Assembly (NCBI RefSeq): GCF_014656195.1
Contig: NZ_BNBY01000025.1
Location: forward strand, 62,001 to 126,000
Direction of reading: 5' to 3'
DNA from: Kitasatospora xanthocidica
GTDB taxonomy: Bacteria > Actinomycetota > Actinomycetes > Streptomycetales > Streptomycetaceae
DNA: 64,000 nucleotides
Below the pieces are notes generated by a model. The model was not told the DNA's origin, did no database searches, and saw nothing but the letters and a program-made list of their open reading frames with translations. The position numbers and the translations under genes were made by a program. Position 1 is the stretch's first letter; each line of letters starts with the position of its first letter. Below are positions 53,017 to 62,070 of the stretch, one piece after another.

Positions 53017-53235
53017 TCAGTGGGTGGCTTCGACGGCGATTCCGACGAGCTGGAGGATGGCGTGGCCCCAGGCGGTGGCGGCGATCAGGACACCGAAAGT
53101 GACGGCGGTGAAGACGGTGAACGCCTCGTCGGTGCGGCTGCGGGCCTCGGTACGGCGCCGGAGCCTGAGGACGATGATGATCGCGAGGAACGCCGTCGCG
53201 CTGATCGTGTACTCCACTGCCCACCCCGCCCGCAT
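53017..53235 (-). CDS. Small two-helix membrane protein
   Basis: 72 residues from an ATG at 53235 (an ATG at 53289 is possible). Two membrane helices (VEYTISATAFLAIIIVL and VFTAVTFGVLIAATAWG) are joined by a basic loop (RLRRRTEARSRTDE). It precedes the Mrr-like gene in the same direction, so it may be co-transcribed. Function is unknown. Confidence 0.6.
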   Translation of the reverse strand: MRAGWAVEYTISATAFLAIIIVLRLRRRTEARSRTDEAFTVFTAVTFGVLIAATAWGHAILQLVGIAVEATH

Positions 53236-53451
53236 CTGACTCTGAGTGAGGCTTCGGTCACCCGGAGCCTGCTGCATTCGGGTGAGCATGCCAGACCGGC
53301 TACCTGGGCGGGGCCGGTTTCCCGAAAATGGGGCGGGCGCGAACGAGTGCGAGCCCGAGGCCGCGGTGGGGCGCGCGCCGGACCGTGCGCGTAGCCGCCT
53401 GTGCCTGCCCTACGGGTGGCGGGGTCGGGCGTTCCAAGGCCGGGCGGAGCG

Positions 53452-53470
53452 GTACACCACTGGTGTACCG
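53452..53470. promoter_or_regulatory. Palindromic operator of the toxin-antitoxin pair
   Basis: GGTACACCACTGGTGTACC is a perfect 9-bp inverted repeat around one base, with a further GTGTAC half-site 6 nt on. It lies across the promoter of the antitoxin gene. A -10-like TACGAT (53477-53482) ends six bases before the ATG, so binding of the antitoxin would block transcription of a leaderless mRNA. Confidence 0.78.
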
Positions 53471-53488
53471 GCGGTGTACGATCGTGGT

Positions 53489-53779
53489 ATGGCTGATGCG
53501 ACGATCAAGGTGTCCCCTGACACGCGTGACCGGCTGGCCGCTCTCGCGGCGGCCCGCGGCACCACGATCGGCGCCCAGGTGGCCCTGCTGGTGGAGGCGC
53601 AGCCCACCGCGGAGCAGATCGCGGAACGCGTCGCCGAGGGCCGTCGGCTGCTGCGGGATCACTTCGGGATGACCCTCACCGACACGGAGCTGGACGAGGG
53701 CCCGAACCTTCTGCAGCGGGTCTACGACGTCGCCGCGGCCGACGCGCGCGCCAAGGTCACCCCCCGGCGCAGCGCGTGA
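53489..53779 (+). CDS. VapB-like ribbon-helix-helix antitoxin
   Basis: 96 residues, ATG at 53489. The start TIKVSPDTRDRLAALAAARG is a ribbon-helix-helix DNA-binding strand and helix, typical of type II antitoxins. The helical C-terminus would wrap the toxin. It overlaps the PIN gene by four bases (GTGA). Autoregulation through the upstream palindrome is expected. Confidence 0.85.
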   Translation: MADATIKVSPDTRDRLAALAAARGTTIGAQVALLVEAQPTAEQIAERVAEGRRLLRDHFGMTLTDTELDEGPNLLQRVYDVAAADARAKVTPRRSA

Positions 53780-54168
53780 TCATCCTCGACTCCAGCGCCC
53801 TGTCCGCGCTGGCCGCCGGTCACCCGCGCCTGCACCGGATCGTGGACTCCGCCCTGCAGAGCCCGTTCCAGCATCTGCTGGTCCCGGTACTGTGCGTCGT
53901 CGAGGCCGAGGCCAAGGACGAGGGCGCCGCGCACGCGGTCATGGCGCTGCCCGCGCTCGAGTTCGAGCCCCTGGACGCGAGTACCGCCGTGCTGGTGGCC
54001 ACCATGGTCCGCGACGGCTACGGCGGCCCGGACCTGGCCCACGCCATCGCCACGAGCCTGCCCACCCCGGCACGCCCGCTGCAGCACTTGATCCTGACGG
54101 CCCGTCCGGAGCTGTACCCGCCCGGGATCGCCACCGTGAACATCGACGACCCCCGCCTGGAGCCGTAG
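53776..54168 (+). CDS. PIN-domain toxin, VapC-like
   Basis: 130 residues from a GTG overlapping the antitoxin stop. MIILDSSALSAL (D5), VVEAEAKDE (E43) and GYGGPDLAHAIA (D86) give acidic residues of a PIN nuclease site. The third helix region normally marked by a second Asp pair is short. The predicted role is Mg2+-dependent RNA cleavage held in check by the upstream antitoxin. Confidence 0.82.
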   Translation: MIILDSSALSALAAGHPRLHRIVDSALQSPFQHLLVPVLCVVEAEAKDEGAAHAVMALPALEFEPLDASTAVLVATMVRDGYGGPDLAHAIATSLPTPARPLQHLILTARPELYPPGIATVNIDDPRLEP

Positions 54169-54238
54169 GCGGCGCCGACGGGGGCCTCAGAGGACGGCTC
54201 CGGAAGTCCGTCCGGGGTTGACTCCGCCGGTGCCGCGT

Positions 54239-55360
54239 TCACCCCAGCCCCGGCAGGCCGCGCAACTCCCCGATCCGCGAGATCCGTGCGAAGAGCAGGA
54301 ACAGCAGGACCATCGCGGTGCCGCCCGCAGCCAGCGAGAGCACGGGTGCCCAAGAGGCCGATGCCAGGCCCTGGCCGCAGAAGCGGGCGATGAGCCACCC
54401 GGCGCCCCCGGCGGCGGTGGCAGCCGCGGTGAGTTTCGCGTAGGTGCGGCAGATCCGCCGCCCGTCGAGCAGCCCCTCCGTACGCCGCCGCAGGCGCACG
54501 GCGGTCAGCAGCAGGCCGATCGCGTAGGACAGAGCGTAGGCGGCGGCCATCCCCGTGACGGCCCAGCGCGGGGGCAGCAGGAGGTGGCAGGCCGTGGCGA
54601 GGGCGATGTTGACGCCGCTGATCCACACCGCCATCCGGAACGGCGTGCGGGTGTCTTCGAAGGCGTAGAAGCCGCGCAGCAGAAGGTACTGGGCGGAGAA
54701 CGGGATCAGTCCGAGGCCGAAGGCCTGCAGCATGTGGCCCAGGGGGACAGTGGCGGCCGCGTCGGCGGCGCCGTGGGCGAAGAGCAGTCGGGCGATCTGC
54801 GGGCCGAAGGCGAGGAAGAAGAAGGCGGCCGGGACGATGACGACGCCGCTGACCCGCAGCGCGCGTGACAGGTCTGCGCGCAGGTCGTCGATGCGGTGCT
54901 CGGCCACGGCCCGGCTCATCCGCGGGAGGAGGGCCGTCACGAGGGAGACGGTGACGATCGACTGGGGCAGCGTCCAGATCTGCTGGGCGTAGCTGTAGGC
55001 GGTGTAGCCGACGCCGCCGCGGGGCAGGGCGGCGTCGGCGGCGGAGGCCAGGCGGGTGACCACCGTGCTCGCCACGAGGTTGGCCAGCACGAACAACAAG
55101 GTCCAGCGGGCCGCGTTCACGCTCTTGCGCAGGCCGGTTCCCCGCCAGTCGAAGCGCGGCCGGAACCGGAAGCCGGCCGCGAGGGCGTAGGGGATCAAGG
55201 CGAGTGCCTGGAGGGCCAGCGCGAGTGTGGTGCCGATCCCGAGCAGCCCGACCTGGGCGCCGGTGATGTCCGAGACCTTTTCAGGCGCGGTCATCAGGTC
55301 GATGTAGAGGCCGAACATGGCGACCAGGACGAGATTGTTGAGCTGGTTGAATCCGCTCAG
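54239..55360 (-). pseudogene. MurJ/MviN-type lipid II flippase, 5'-truncated
   Basis: About 360-375 residues of a MurJ-like protein with many membrane helices. FNQLNNLVLVAMFGLYIDLM begins the visible homology, then TRLASAADAALPRGGVGYTA, ALLPRMSRAVAEHR and LLLRGFYAFEDTRTPF. MurJ-type proteins are typically 500 residues or more, and the N-terminal helices are missing. Upstream of 55360 the sequence switches abruptly to an unrelated plus-strand fragment. It is probably a non-functional extra copy broken by rearrangement. Confidence 0.8.
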
Positions 55361-55468
55361 GCCCGCTGGCGGGCGATCACTGGGGCTCAGCTCGTCGCGC
55401 TGGTCCGCTCCGGGGCGAGGTTCGAGAACGGTGTCCTGGTTGAGCGCGAGGAGGTCACCGCTGCCTGA
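55352..55468 (+). pseudogene. Unassigned gene tail
   Basis: A plus-strand frame ends ARWRAITGAQLVALVRSGAR and FENGVLVEREEVTAA, then stops at 55468. It reads like the C-terminus of a real protein, but its start lies inside the MurJ-like sequence. It marks the join point of the rearrangement that cut MurJ. Confidence 0.35.
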
Positions 55469-55509
55469 AACCGGTGGCGCGAACGGAAGCCGTCCGAGAT
55501 CATCCAGTC

Positions 55510-56103
55510 GTGTCCCAAGACGAGTCAGGACGTTACCGAGCAGGTCAGACCGCCTTGCTCGCCACGGTGGCGGAAGCCGAACCGCTGGTTGAGCACTGGC
55601 GTGGGCGATTCGACGCCTCCGCAGCGGCCGGGGTTCCCGCCCACGTGACGGCGCTCTTCCCGTTCCTCGACATCGATCTCATCAGTGCCGCGGTCATCGG
55701 TGATCTCACGTCCCTGATCGCCGGGCACAGCCCCTTCGCGGTCCGATTCGAGGAGTGCGGCCGCTTCCCTGACGTGCTCTACCTGGCGCCGACCCCAGAC
55801 CAGCCGTTTCGCGCGCTGACCGAGTCCATCGCCGAGCGATGGCCGGAGGCGCCGCCCTACGGGGGACAGTTTGCCGAGGTCATCCCGCACCTGACCGTCG
55901 CCCATGGGCAGCCATCCCGGGTCTTCGACGAGGTGGAGGCGGCGCTGGCCAACCGGCTCCCCGTCACCGCGACGATCGTGTCGGTGAGCCTGTTCGTGAG
56001 CGATGGTCAATGCTGGCGGCGTCACGCGGAGTTTCCGATGCTCGGCGCATCAAGCAGCACCTCACCTCGCCAGCCCGGCAGAGAGTCAATCCACAACTCT
56101 TGA
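55510..56103 (+). CDS. 2'-5' RNA ligase-family (2H phosphoesterase) protein
   Basis: About 197 residues; the start is uncertain (GTG at 55510, or GTG at 55474). Two HxT-type motifs define the 2H superfamily: AHVTALFPF and PHLTVAHG, separated by roughly 90 residues. These enzymes hydrolyse or form 2',3'-cyclic or 2',5' phosphate linkages in RNA or nucleotides. In conflict islands they can degrade cyclic-nucleotide signals, but no such link is shown here. The 3' end overlaps a convergent gene by 82 bases. Confidence 0.78.
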   Translation: MSQDESGRYRAGQTALLATVAEAEPLVEHWRGRFDASAAAGVPAHVTALFPFLDIDLISAAVIGDLTSLIAGHSPFAVRFEECGRFPDVLYLAPTPDQPFRALTESIAERWPEAPPYGGQFAEVIPHLTVAHGQPSRVFDEVEAALANRLPVTATIVSVSLFVSDGQCWRRHAEFPMLGASSSTSPRQPGRESIHNS

Positions 56104-56390
56104 CAATTGCTCGGCCGACCCACGATGGTCTGGCCAGCCCGGCGGGCTTGGAGCAGGGAGATCGGCCTCTTGGCCGCGGCGACCTGCAGCTGGTTGTCGA
56201 ACTCCTTGGCCCACCGTGCGACAGGCTTGCCGTAGGTGAGGGTGGTGCGGTTCGCCATCGCCCGCCGGGCGGCGTGCTTGAGCTGCAGCCTGGCGCGCTC
56301 CATCTCGGTCAGATCTTCTCCGGGCGCGGGTTCGGAGTCGGCGTCGAGCGAGGAGGAGATCGGCAGGCAGGACAGCGGAGAGGTCGTCAT
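56022..56390 (-). CDS. Hypothetical protein
   Basis: 122 residues from the ATG at 56390. Its centre is helical and basic (MERARLQLKHAARRAMANRT and ARWAKEFDNQLQVAAAKRP). The C-terminus overlaps the convergent 2H gene by 82 bases, so one of the two ends may be wrong; the central 80 residues look genuine. No family is recognised. Confidence 0.5.
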   Translation of the reverse strand: MTTSPLSCLPISSSLDADSEPAPGEDLTEMERARLQLKHAARRAMANRTTLTYGKPVARWAKEFDNQLQVAAAKRPISLLQARRAGQTIVGRPSNCQELWIDSLPGWRGEVLLDAPSIGNSA

Positions 56391-56465
56391 ACCGGTGCAC
56401 CCCGGCCGGGCCGGACGGTCACGGGTGCAGCAAAGCCACCCTTGCTGCACCCGGCGGGCTGCTGT

Positions 56466-56882
56466 TCAAGGGCCGGTGATGTGCTGGTCCCGCCCGGCCA
56501 AGTACACACGGGAGTTGTCGCGGGCTTCCGCCTTCATGATGATCGGCCGATCCTGGGTCTGCTCGCCGTCGGACAACGCCGGAGCCAGGTGTTCGTTCAG
56601 TAGTAGCCGCAGTTCGTCGGCGAGAGCGGGATCCTCGCTGAGCAACTGCTGGAACCGCAGACGCCAGGCGCCTGCCAGAGCCTGCTCGGTGTCCTCGTCG
56701 CCTTGCTCCCGCGCAGCCAGCACCTGAGTGCGCGCTGCCTCCAGATCGGATCCGACGTCATCGGCCCGGTCCGGGCGTCGGCTCCGCCACCACTCCACCA
56801 CCACGGCCCGGGTCTGCTGCCAGCCGTCGGTTGCCATCGCGCTCACCAGCGCGCTCCCTGCTGTCAGGACGATTGGATCCAT
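56466..56882 (-). CDS. Effector-associated helical partner of the nSTAND gene
   Basis: 138 residues from the ATG at 56882 (GGGGGTGGG upstream). It begins with a hydrophobic helix (VLTAGSALVSAMATDGWQQ), continues with helices such as EAARTQVLAAREQGDEDTEQ, and ends RVYLAGRDQHITGP. Proteins with this layout and the GRD tail are frequent beside STAND NTPases in streptomycetes. It is divergent from the WD40 nSTAND gene, which has a similar FQSGRDMVV tag near its start. It is inferred to be a membrane-proximal adaptor or effector. Confidence 0.68.
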   Translation of the reverse strand: MDPIVLTAGSALVSAMATDGWQQTRAVVVEWWRSRRPDRADDVGSDLEAARTQVLAAREQGDEDTEQALAGAWRLRFQQLLSEDPALADELRLLLNEHLAPALSDGEQTQDRPIIMKAEARDNSRVYLAGRDQHITGP

Positions 56883-57135
56883 CCCACCCCCCACGTCGAC
56901 AAGACATTGCCGTAAGGACCGTAACCGGCATCGTCTCGAACTTGGAGTCCTTCTGCACAAAACGCGGCGCCCCGCCACGACCGAATGAGCGACCGGGCTG
57001 CTCAATGGACAGGCCCTCCTCCCCTGTGGCGGGGCCGTCCCAGCGGTGGCACCATGGGCGGCGGCGGATCCGATGGGGGGAGCTGAGGGTGGGCGCGATC
57101 GTTTCACGGGCGCACCAGGAGCGCGGCGGAGAACG

Positions 57136-60100
57136 GTGAGCGGCGCAGGGCGGCAGGACTCTGAGGACGCGGCGGAGCAGCCACCTTCGATGCGCGCTGC
57201 AGCCGACAACGGGGCAAGGATCTTCCAATCCGGCCGTGACATGGTCGTGGCGGAAGCCGGCGATGTCCATCTGCACTACCTTGACGGCGTACGCGAGACC
57301 CGGCGGGCCCCCGTGGACGCCGCCGCGGACTGCCCGTACCCGGGGCTGAAGCCGTTCGAGACGGACGATGCCCGGTGGTTCTTCGGCAGGGACGACCTCG
57401 TCGCGCAGGTGCTGGCAGAGCTCGACCGCGACGCCGAGGGGCCTCTCGTTATCGTCGCTCCCTCCGGGGCGGGTAAGTCCTCGCTGCTGCGGGCAGGGGT
57501 GCTGCCGGCGCTCGCGGCAGGCCGCCTGCCCGGTTCGGCCGACTGGAGCCCACTGCTGCTGACCCCCACTGAGCGGCCGGTCGACGAACTGACGGCCCTG
57601 CTGGAGCGGGCCGTCGGGGTCACTGCCGCGGAGCTCCGTCGCGCGATCGAGGCGGGCTCGGACGCGGTTGCGTCCGCGCTGCGCGCGTCGCCCGGCACCT
57701 CTCGCCTCCTGCTGGTCGTGGACCAGCTCGAAGAACTGTTCACCCTGTGCACCGACGAGCCGCAGCGACACGCGTTCCTCGATCTTCTGGACGCCCTGGC
57801 CGCTGGTCCGGAGCCCGCCGCCCTTGTCGTCTGCACCCTGCGGTCCGACTTCTACTCCCGGTGCGTGACCTACCCCCCGTTGAGATCCGCGTTGCAGCAC
57901 CGCCAGATCCTCGTCGGGCCGCTGTCGCAGGAGAATCTCCGGGAGGCCATCCTCTTCCCTGCCCGGGAGGTCGGACTGATCCTGGAGCCCGGACTGGTAG
58001 AGCTGATGCTGGCCGACCTCGGGGGGCCGGGGCAGGAGGCCGGCCGGCTGCCGCTGCTGGCCCACGCCTTGCGGGCCGTCTGGCACCACCGGCATGGCAA
58101 CACCCTGACCGTCAGCGGGTATCGCACGACCGGCGGGATCGGCCAGGCCGTGGCGACCAGCGCCGAGCGGATCTACTCCGGCCTCGACCCGGCAGGGCAG
58201 ACGGCGGCCCAGGCCATGTTCTTACGGCTGGTCCGAATCGGCGAGAGCACCGCCGGAGCGGAGGACACCCGTCGCCGGGTCGCCCGGTCCGACCTGCCCG
58301 TCGGCCTCGTCGAGCTGTTCACCATCGGCAGGCTGCTCACCGTGGAACACGACACCGTCACCATCGCGCACGAAGCCCTCCTCCGCGCCTGGCCCCGCAT
58401 GCGGACCTGGATCGAGTCCGATCGTGCCGACCAGCTCGTCCGCCAGGGCCTCGAAGAGGCCGCGGCGGCCTGGGAACGTGACGGCCGGGATCCGGGCATG
58501 CTCTACCGGGGCGAACGCCTGGCCGCGGCCAGGCTGGTGGCCCACGAGGCCGGCCCGCTCGCCACTGCCTTCCTGACGGCCTCCGCGCACCGAGCCCGCC
58601 GAGCGGCCGCCCGCCGCAACCGGGTGATCGCGGTGCTGAGCGCTCTGTCCCTCGTCGCGGTCGCCGCTGCAGCGATCGCCGTACGGCAGAGCCTCACGGC
58701 CCGCTCCGAGCGCGACACCGCCGTGTTCCACCAGATCCTGGCCAAGGCGGACCACCTGAGGGGCACCGATCCGTCGCTGGCCGCCCAACTGGACCTGGCC
58801 GCATACCGCATGCGTCAGGCCGACCCGGAGGCGTACACGCGACTTGTCAACGATGCCGCATCGACGTTGTCGACCGCCCTGGCTCACCGGAACCCGGTCG
58901 ACGAGGTGGTGTTCAGCCCGGACGGCCGGCTCCTCGCCGGTGTGGGACTGCACGGTGCCCTGGAACTGTGGGACACGACCGAACCGCGGCACCCCGCCTC
59001 CCGGACCGACCTGCTGCCAGGACTCGACACCGGTGTCCTGTCGGCCGCGTTCAGCCCGGACGGCAAACTGCTGGCCGCGGGCGGCGAGGGATACCTCCGG
59101 CTGTGGGACGTCACCGACCCCGCCGGCCCGAAGGCCGGGGCCACCCTGAGGACGAATGGCGCTACCGACGCGATCGCCTTCAGCCCCGACGGCGGCCGTC
59201 TGGCCGCGGGCGACGGCAAACAGGTCCGGGTCTGGGACCTGGCCGTCCCCTCGTCACCGGCCCCGCTCGGTGAGCCGCTCGGCCAGACCGGCCTCGTCAC
59301 CCGCCTGCGCTTCGGCCGGGAGGGCAACTCCCTGGTCGTGGGCGTCCCGGCCACGGACCCGGCGGACGCCGCGGTCCGGGTGTGGGATCTGACCGGCTTG
59401 GCGGCCGCCTCCACCCCGCGCAGCACGGCCTTGGGGATGGAGGGCGAGCCTACGGTGAGCTGGTTCGGCATGAGCCCCGACGGCAAGGAGGTCGCCGTGG
59501 CGGCCGGCAGCGGGACCGTCCACCGGTGGGACATCGGCAATCCAGCAGCTCCCGCACCGCTGGGGGAGCCGCTGTCCGGTCACGGCGGCATACCGGAGTC
59601 CCTCGCGTACAGCCCTGACGGCCACACTCTCGCCGTCGCGGGCGACGACCGCACCATTCGGCTGTGGGACATCACCGACCGCGCGCGCCCCAAGCCCCTC
59701 GGCACACCTCTGCCAGGATCCTCCCCGACGTCCGGCCCCCTGCCCTCGGACCGGCTCGACAACGGCTACGAACTCGTCTTCAGCCCCGACAGCACCACGC
59801 TTGCCGCGGCAGGCGAGGACGGAACGGTGCGCCTGTGGAACGTGGCGCTGCCCGAGCACATCACCCCCCTCGGCAACCCGCTCATCGGCCACGGTGACGC
59901 CGTCCGCTCCCTGACATTCGGCCCGGACGGCACGACTCTGGCGACGGCAGGGATGGACAGCACGGTCCGGTTGTGGAGCCTGCCGGGATCACGGCTGGTG
60001 CAACAGGGCGATCCCACGGGGAACCTCTCGATCAGCTCCGACGGCGAACTTCTCGCCGTGCGAAGTGAGGACGGCCGCCCGGGCATCCGGATACTGCGGA

Positions 60101-61077
60101 CCACCCCGGCGGGCACCCGGGACAGGACCGAGGCCGACCACCGGTTCAAGGACGCGTGGTCAGCGGTGTTCAGCCCGGCCGGGCGGACGCTCGCGGCCGC
60201 CACGACCGACCAGACCATACGGCTGTGGGACATGCGTGACCCGGCCTCGCCGCGGGCAGTCGGAAGCACGACGACCCGACACAAGGACGCAATCAATCAG
60301 ATGGTCTTCAGCCCGGACGGGGGTGCACTCTTCACCAACGACCAGACGTCGGTGCGGCTGTGGAACGTCAAGGACCCGGCCAGCCCGAAGGCACTGGCCA
60401 CCCTCATCGATCTCGCTGACCAGGCGGCATACGACTATGGCGTAGGCATCGGCCACCTGGCCCTCAGCGCCGACGGAGCCCTGCTCGCCGTCGAAACCCG
60501 CGAAGGCGCGGGGAAAACGAACGTGCGCTTGTGGGACGTCCGTGATCCGGCCCGACCACGTCCGGTCGGCACCCTGTCCGACCCACTCGGCGCCGTTGAA
60601 TCGGGTCCGCCTGTCTCCGTCACCTCCCTGGCCCTCGCCGGAACGACCCTCATCCTCGGTGACCAGGACGGGAGGCTCCACTTGTGGGACGTCGGCGACC
60701 CGACACGACCCCGGTCACGCGGTCCCGCCGTCACCGCACATGCCGTCAAGGTGACCTCCCTGGCCCTCGAACCGCAGGGCAAGACCCTGGCGACGAGCGG
60801 CGAGGACCACACCGTGCGCCTCTGGGACATCAGCGACATCTCCCACCCTCGCCCCCTCGGCACCCCCCTGACGGGCCACGCGGGACCGGTGACCGCCCTG
60901 GCCTACAGCCCGGACGGAAGACACCTGGTGACCACGAGCCGTGACGGCACCGTCCAACTCCGCGCACTGAGCCCGGACGACCTGTCCCGCATCGTCTGCG
61001 ACACCACCTGGCAAGCCCTCACCCGTACCTCTTGGGAGAACCACCTGCCGGGTATCCCCTACGAACCTCCCTGCTGA
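57136..61077 (+). CDS. nSTAND NTPase with WD40 beta-propellers
   Basis: 1313 residues from a GTG at 57136 (GGCGGAG upstream). A short N-terminal tag (ARIFQSGRDMVV) leads to the entry motif CPYPGLKPFETDDARWFFGR. Walker A is APSGAGKSSLL (108-118), Walker B LLLVVDQLEELF (191-202). Winged-helix and helical arms follow, with VTIAHEALLRAWPRMRTWI. A membrane helix lies at about 497-516. From about residue 580 there are roughly 15 WD40 blades (for example YSPDGHTLAVAGDDRTIRLW), enough for two propellers. It is likely a switch-type sensor: the propellers bind a trigger and the NTPase oligomerises. Confidence 0.9.
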   Translation: MSGAGRQDSEDAAEQPPSMRAAADNGARIFQSGRDMVVAEAGDVHLHYLDGVRETRRAPVDAAADCPYPGLKPFETDDARWFFGRDDLVAQVLAELDRDAEGPLVIVAPSGAGKSSLLRAGVLPALAAGRLPGSADWSPLLLTPTERPVDELTALLERAVGVTAAELRRAIEAGSDAVASALRASPGTSRLLLVVDQLEELFTLCTDEPQRHAFLDLLDALAAGPEPAALVVCTLRSDFYSRCVTYPPLRSALQHRQILVGPLSQENLREAILFPAREVGLILEPGLVELMLADLGGPGQEAGRLPLLAHALRAVWHHRHGNTLTVSGYRTTGGIGQAVATSAERIYSGLDPAGQTAAQAMFLRLVRIGESTAGAEDTRRRVARSDLPVGLVELFTIGRLLTVEHDTVTIAHEALLRAWPRMRTWIESDRADQLVRQGLEEAAAAWERDGRDPGMLYRGERLAAARLVAHEAGPLATAFLTASAHRARRAAARRNRVIAVLSALSLVAVAAAAIAVRQSLTARSERDTAVFHQILAKADHLRGTDPSLAAQLDLAAYRMRQADPEAYTRLVNDAASTLSTALAHRNPVDEVVFSPDGRLLAGVGLHGALELWDTTEPRHPASRTDLLPGLDTGVLSAAFSPDGKLLAAGGEGYLRLWDVTDPAGPKAGATLRTNGATDAIAFSPDGGRLAAGDGKQVRVWDLAVPSSPAPLGEPLGQTGLVTRLRFGREGNSLVVGVPATDPADAAVRVWDLTGLAAASTPRSTALGMEGEPTVSWFGMSPDGKEVAVAAGSGTVHRWDIGNPAAPAPLGEPLSGHGGIPESLAYSPDGHTLAVAGDDRTIRLWDITDRARPKPLGTPLPGSSPTSGPLPSDRLDNGYELVFSPDSTTLAAAGEDGTVRLWNVALPEHITPLGNPLIGHGDAVRSLTFGPDGTTLATAGMDSTVRLWSLPGSRLVQQGDPTGNLSISSDGELLAVRSEDGRPGIRILRTTPAGTRDRTEADHRFKDAWSAVFSPAGRTLAAATTDQTIRLWDMRDPASPRAVGSTTTRHKDAINQMVFSPDGGALFTNDQTSVRLWNVKDPASPKALATLIDLADQAAYDYGVGIGHLALSADGALLAVETREGAGKTNVRLWDVRDPARPRPVGTLSDPLGAVESGPPVSVTSLALAGTTLILGDQDGRLHLWDVGDPTRPRSRGPAVTAHAVKVTSLALEPQGKTLATSGEDHTVRLWDISDISHPRPLGTPLTGHAGPVTALAYSPDGRHLVTTSRDGTVQLRALSPDDLSRIVCDTTWQALTRTSWENHLPGIPYEPPC

Positions 61078-61331
61078 TTTTCGGCTCGCCAGACGAGGAC
61101 GGGGGGCAACCCCGTGACCGGCGCCCGCTCGCGGGCGGCGCCGCACACATGCCAGGCGACGAAGGCCAGGAGCCCGGGCCCGGCATGCTCGCACCGGTAG
61201 GAGCCGCAGCTGACGCAGAAGAACTCGGCATCCCAGCACAACTCGTCGTAATTGATGTACTGATTCACCTGCCGCACCGCCATGTCGCCGCACTCGCAGA
61301 GCGCCCCGATCTTCACCGTCTGGCCAATCAC
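61059..61331 (-). CDS. Small cysteine-rich protein
   Basis: 90 residues from the ATG at 61331. LCECGDMAVRQVNQYINYDE and CWDAEFFCVSCGSYRCEH give about seven cysteines and a His, enough for one or two zinc sites. It overlaps the end of the WD40 gene by 19 bases in convergent orientation. The family is unknown; size and Cys spacing suggest a rubredoxin- or ribbon-like fold. Confidence 0.6.
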   Translation of the reverse strand: MIGQTVKIGALCECGDMAVRQVNQYINYDELCWDAEFFCVSCGSYRCEHAGPGLLAFVAWHVCGAARERAPVTGLPPVLVWRAENQQGGS

Positions 61332-61591
61332 TCAGGCTCCTTCCGTCCAGCTCACGCCCTCGAATCCCCTCACGGCCCGAGATCCCCGCGTGACTGCATT
61401 CGAGCACTGGCACCGCCTGCCCGCGGAATCCGGCAGCGGTCAAACCTCGCCGAGGCTGCTCAAACTTCGATGAGAGGGGTCAGCGGCGGCCACCACCGGC
61501 ACCCTGTCGCACCCACCTGCGCGCCCCCCCACCGCTCAGTGCCTGTGTCTGAACCCCCGCTTTGGGTAGCCTGGAGCCCTAATCTGGCCTG

Positions 61592-61903
61592 GTGTCCAAG
61601 GGCACCGGGCAGGCCGGGGAGCGGAAGTGCAGGGGCTGCGGCGGTCGGCTGAGGCCGACAGCGCGGCCCGACGCGGTGTTTTGCTCGACGGCGTGTCGTG
61701 CCAGGCAGTGGCGGGTGGAACGCCGGCTGCGGAAGCGGGTGGCGGCTGAGATCAGCGGCGCCGGCCGGGTGGAGTGCCCGGAGTGCGGCCGGTGGTGGGT
61801 GGCTGGGGTGGACCGGCGTTCGAACGCCGTCTACTGCTCCAGGCGGTGCGTGATGAGGGCTTGGAGAGCCCGGACCGATTCGTTCGGCGAACGGTCACAG
61901 TGA
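61592..61903 (+). CDS. Double zinc-finger protein
   Basis: 103 residues from a GTG at 61592. It contains two FCS-like or treble-clef units: CRGCGGRLRP with VFCSTACRARQWR, and CPECGRWWVAGV with VYCSRRCVMRAWR. It is basic between the fingers (VERRLRKRVAAEI). The fingers resemble those of the zinc-finger protein carried by the IS21-like element at 19863. A nucleic-acid-binding role is likely. Confidence 0.75.
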   Translation: MSKGTGQAGERKCRGCGGRLRPTARPDAVFCSTACRARQWRVERRLRKRVAAEISGAGRVECPECGRWWVAGVDRRSNAVYCSRRCVMRAWRARTDSFGERSQ

Positions 61904-62070
61904 CCGCAACGCGAACGGCTCTGTCGGTCATTATCGTTCAACTCCGTTCATCTGACCGCTAGTTGTTGTGATCACCACATGAGCGGGCTGACTCTGCTGC
62001 GGGGAAGCGGGCCGCGTCCCGTCACGGCCAACAGCCGTGCTCGGCCCGCGAGTTGGGTGGTGAAAGCACC

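Noticed and set aside
54159..54215. GGAGCCGT...ACGGCTCC after the PIN gene
   Set aside because: Eight-bp arms overlap the stop codon with a loop of about 30 nt; too weak for a terminator call.
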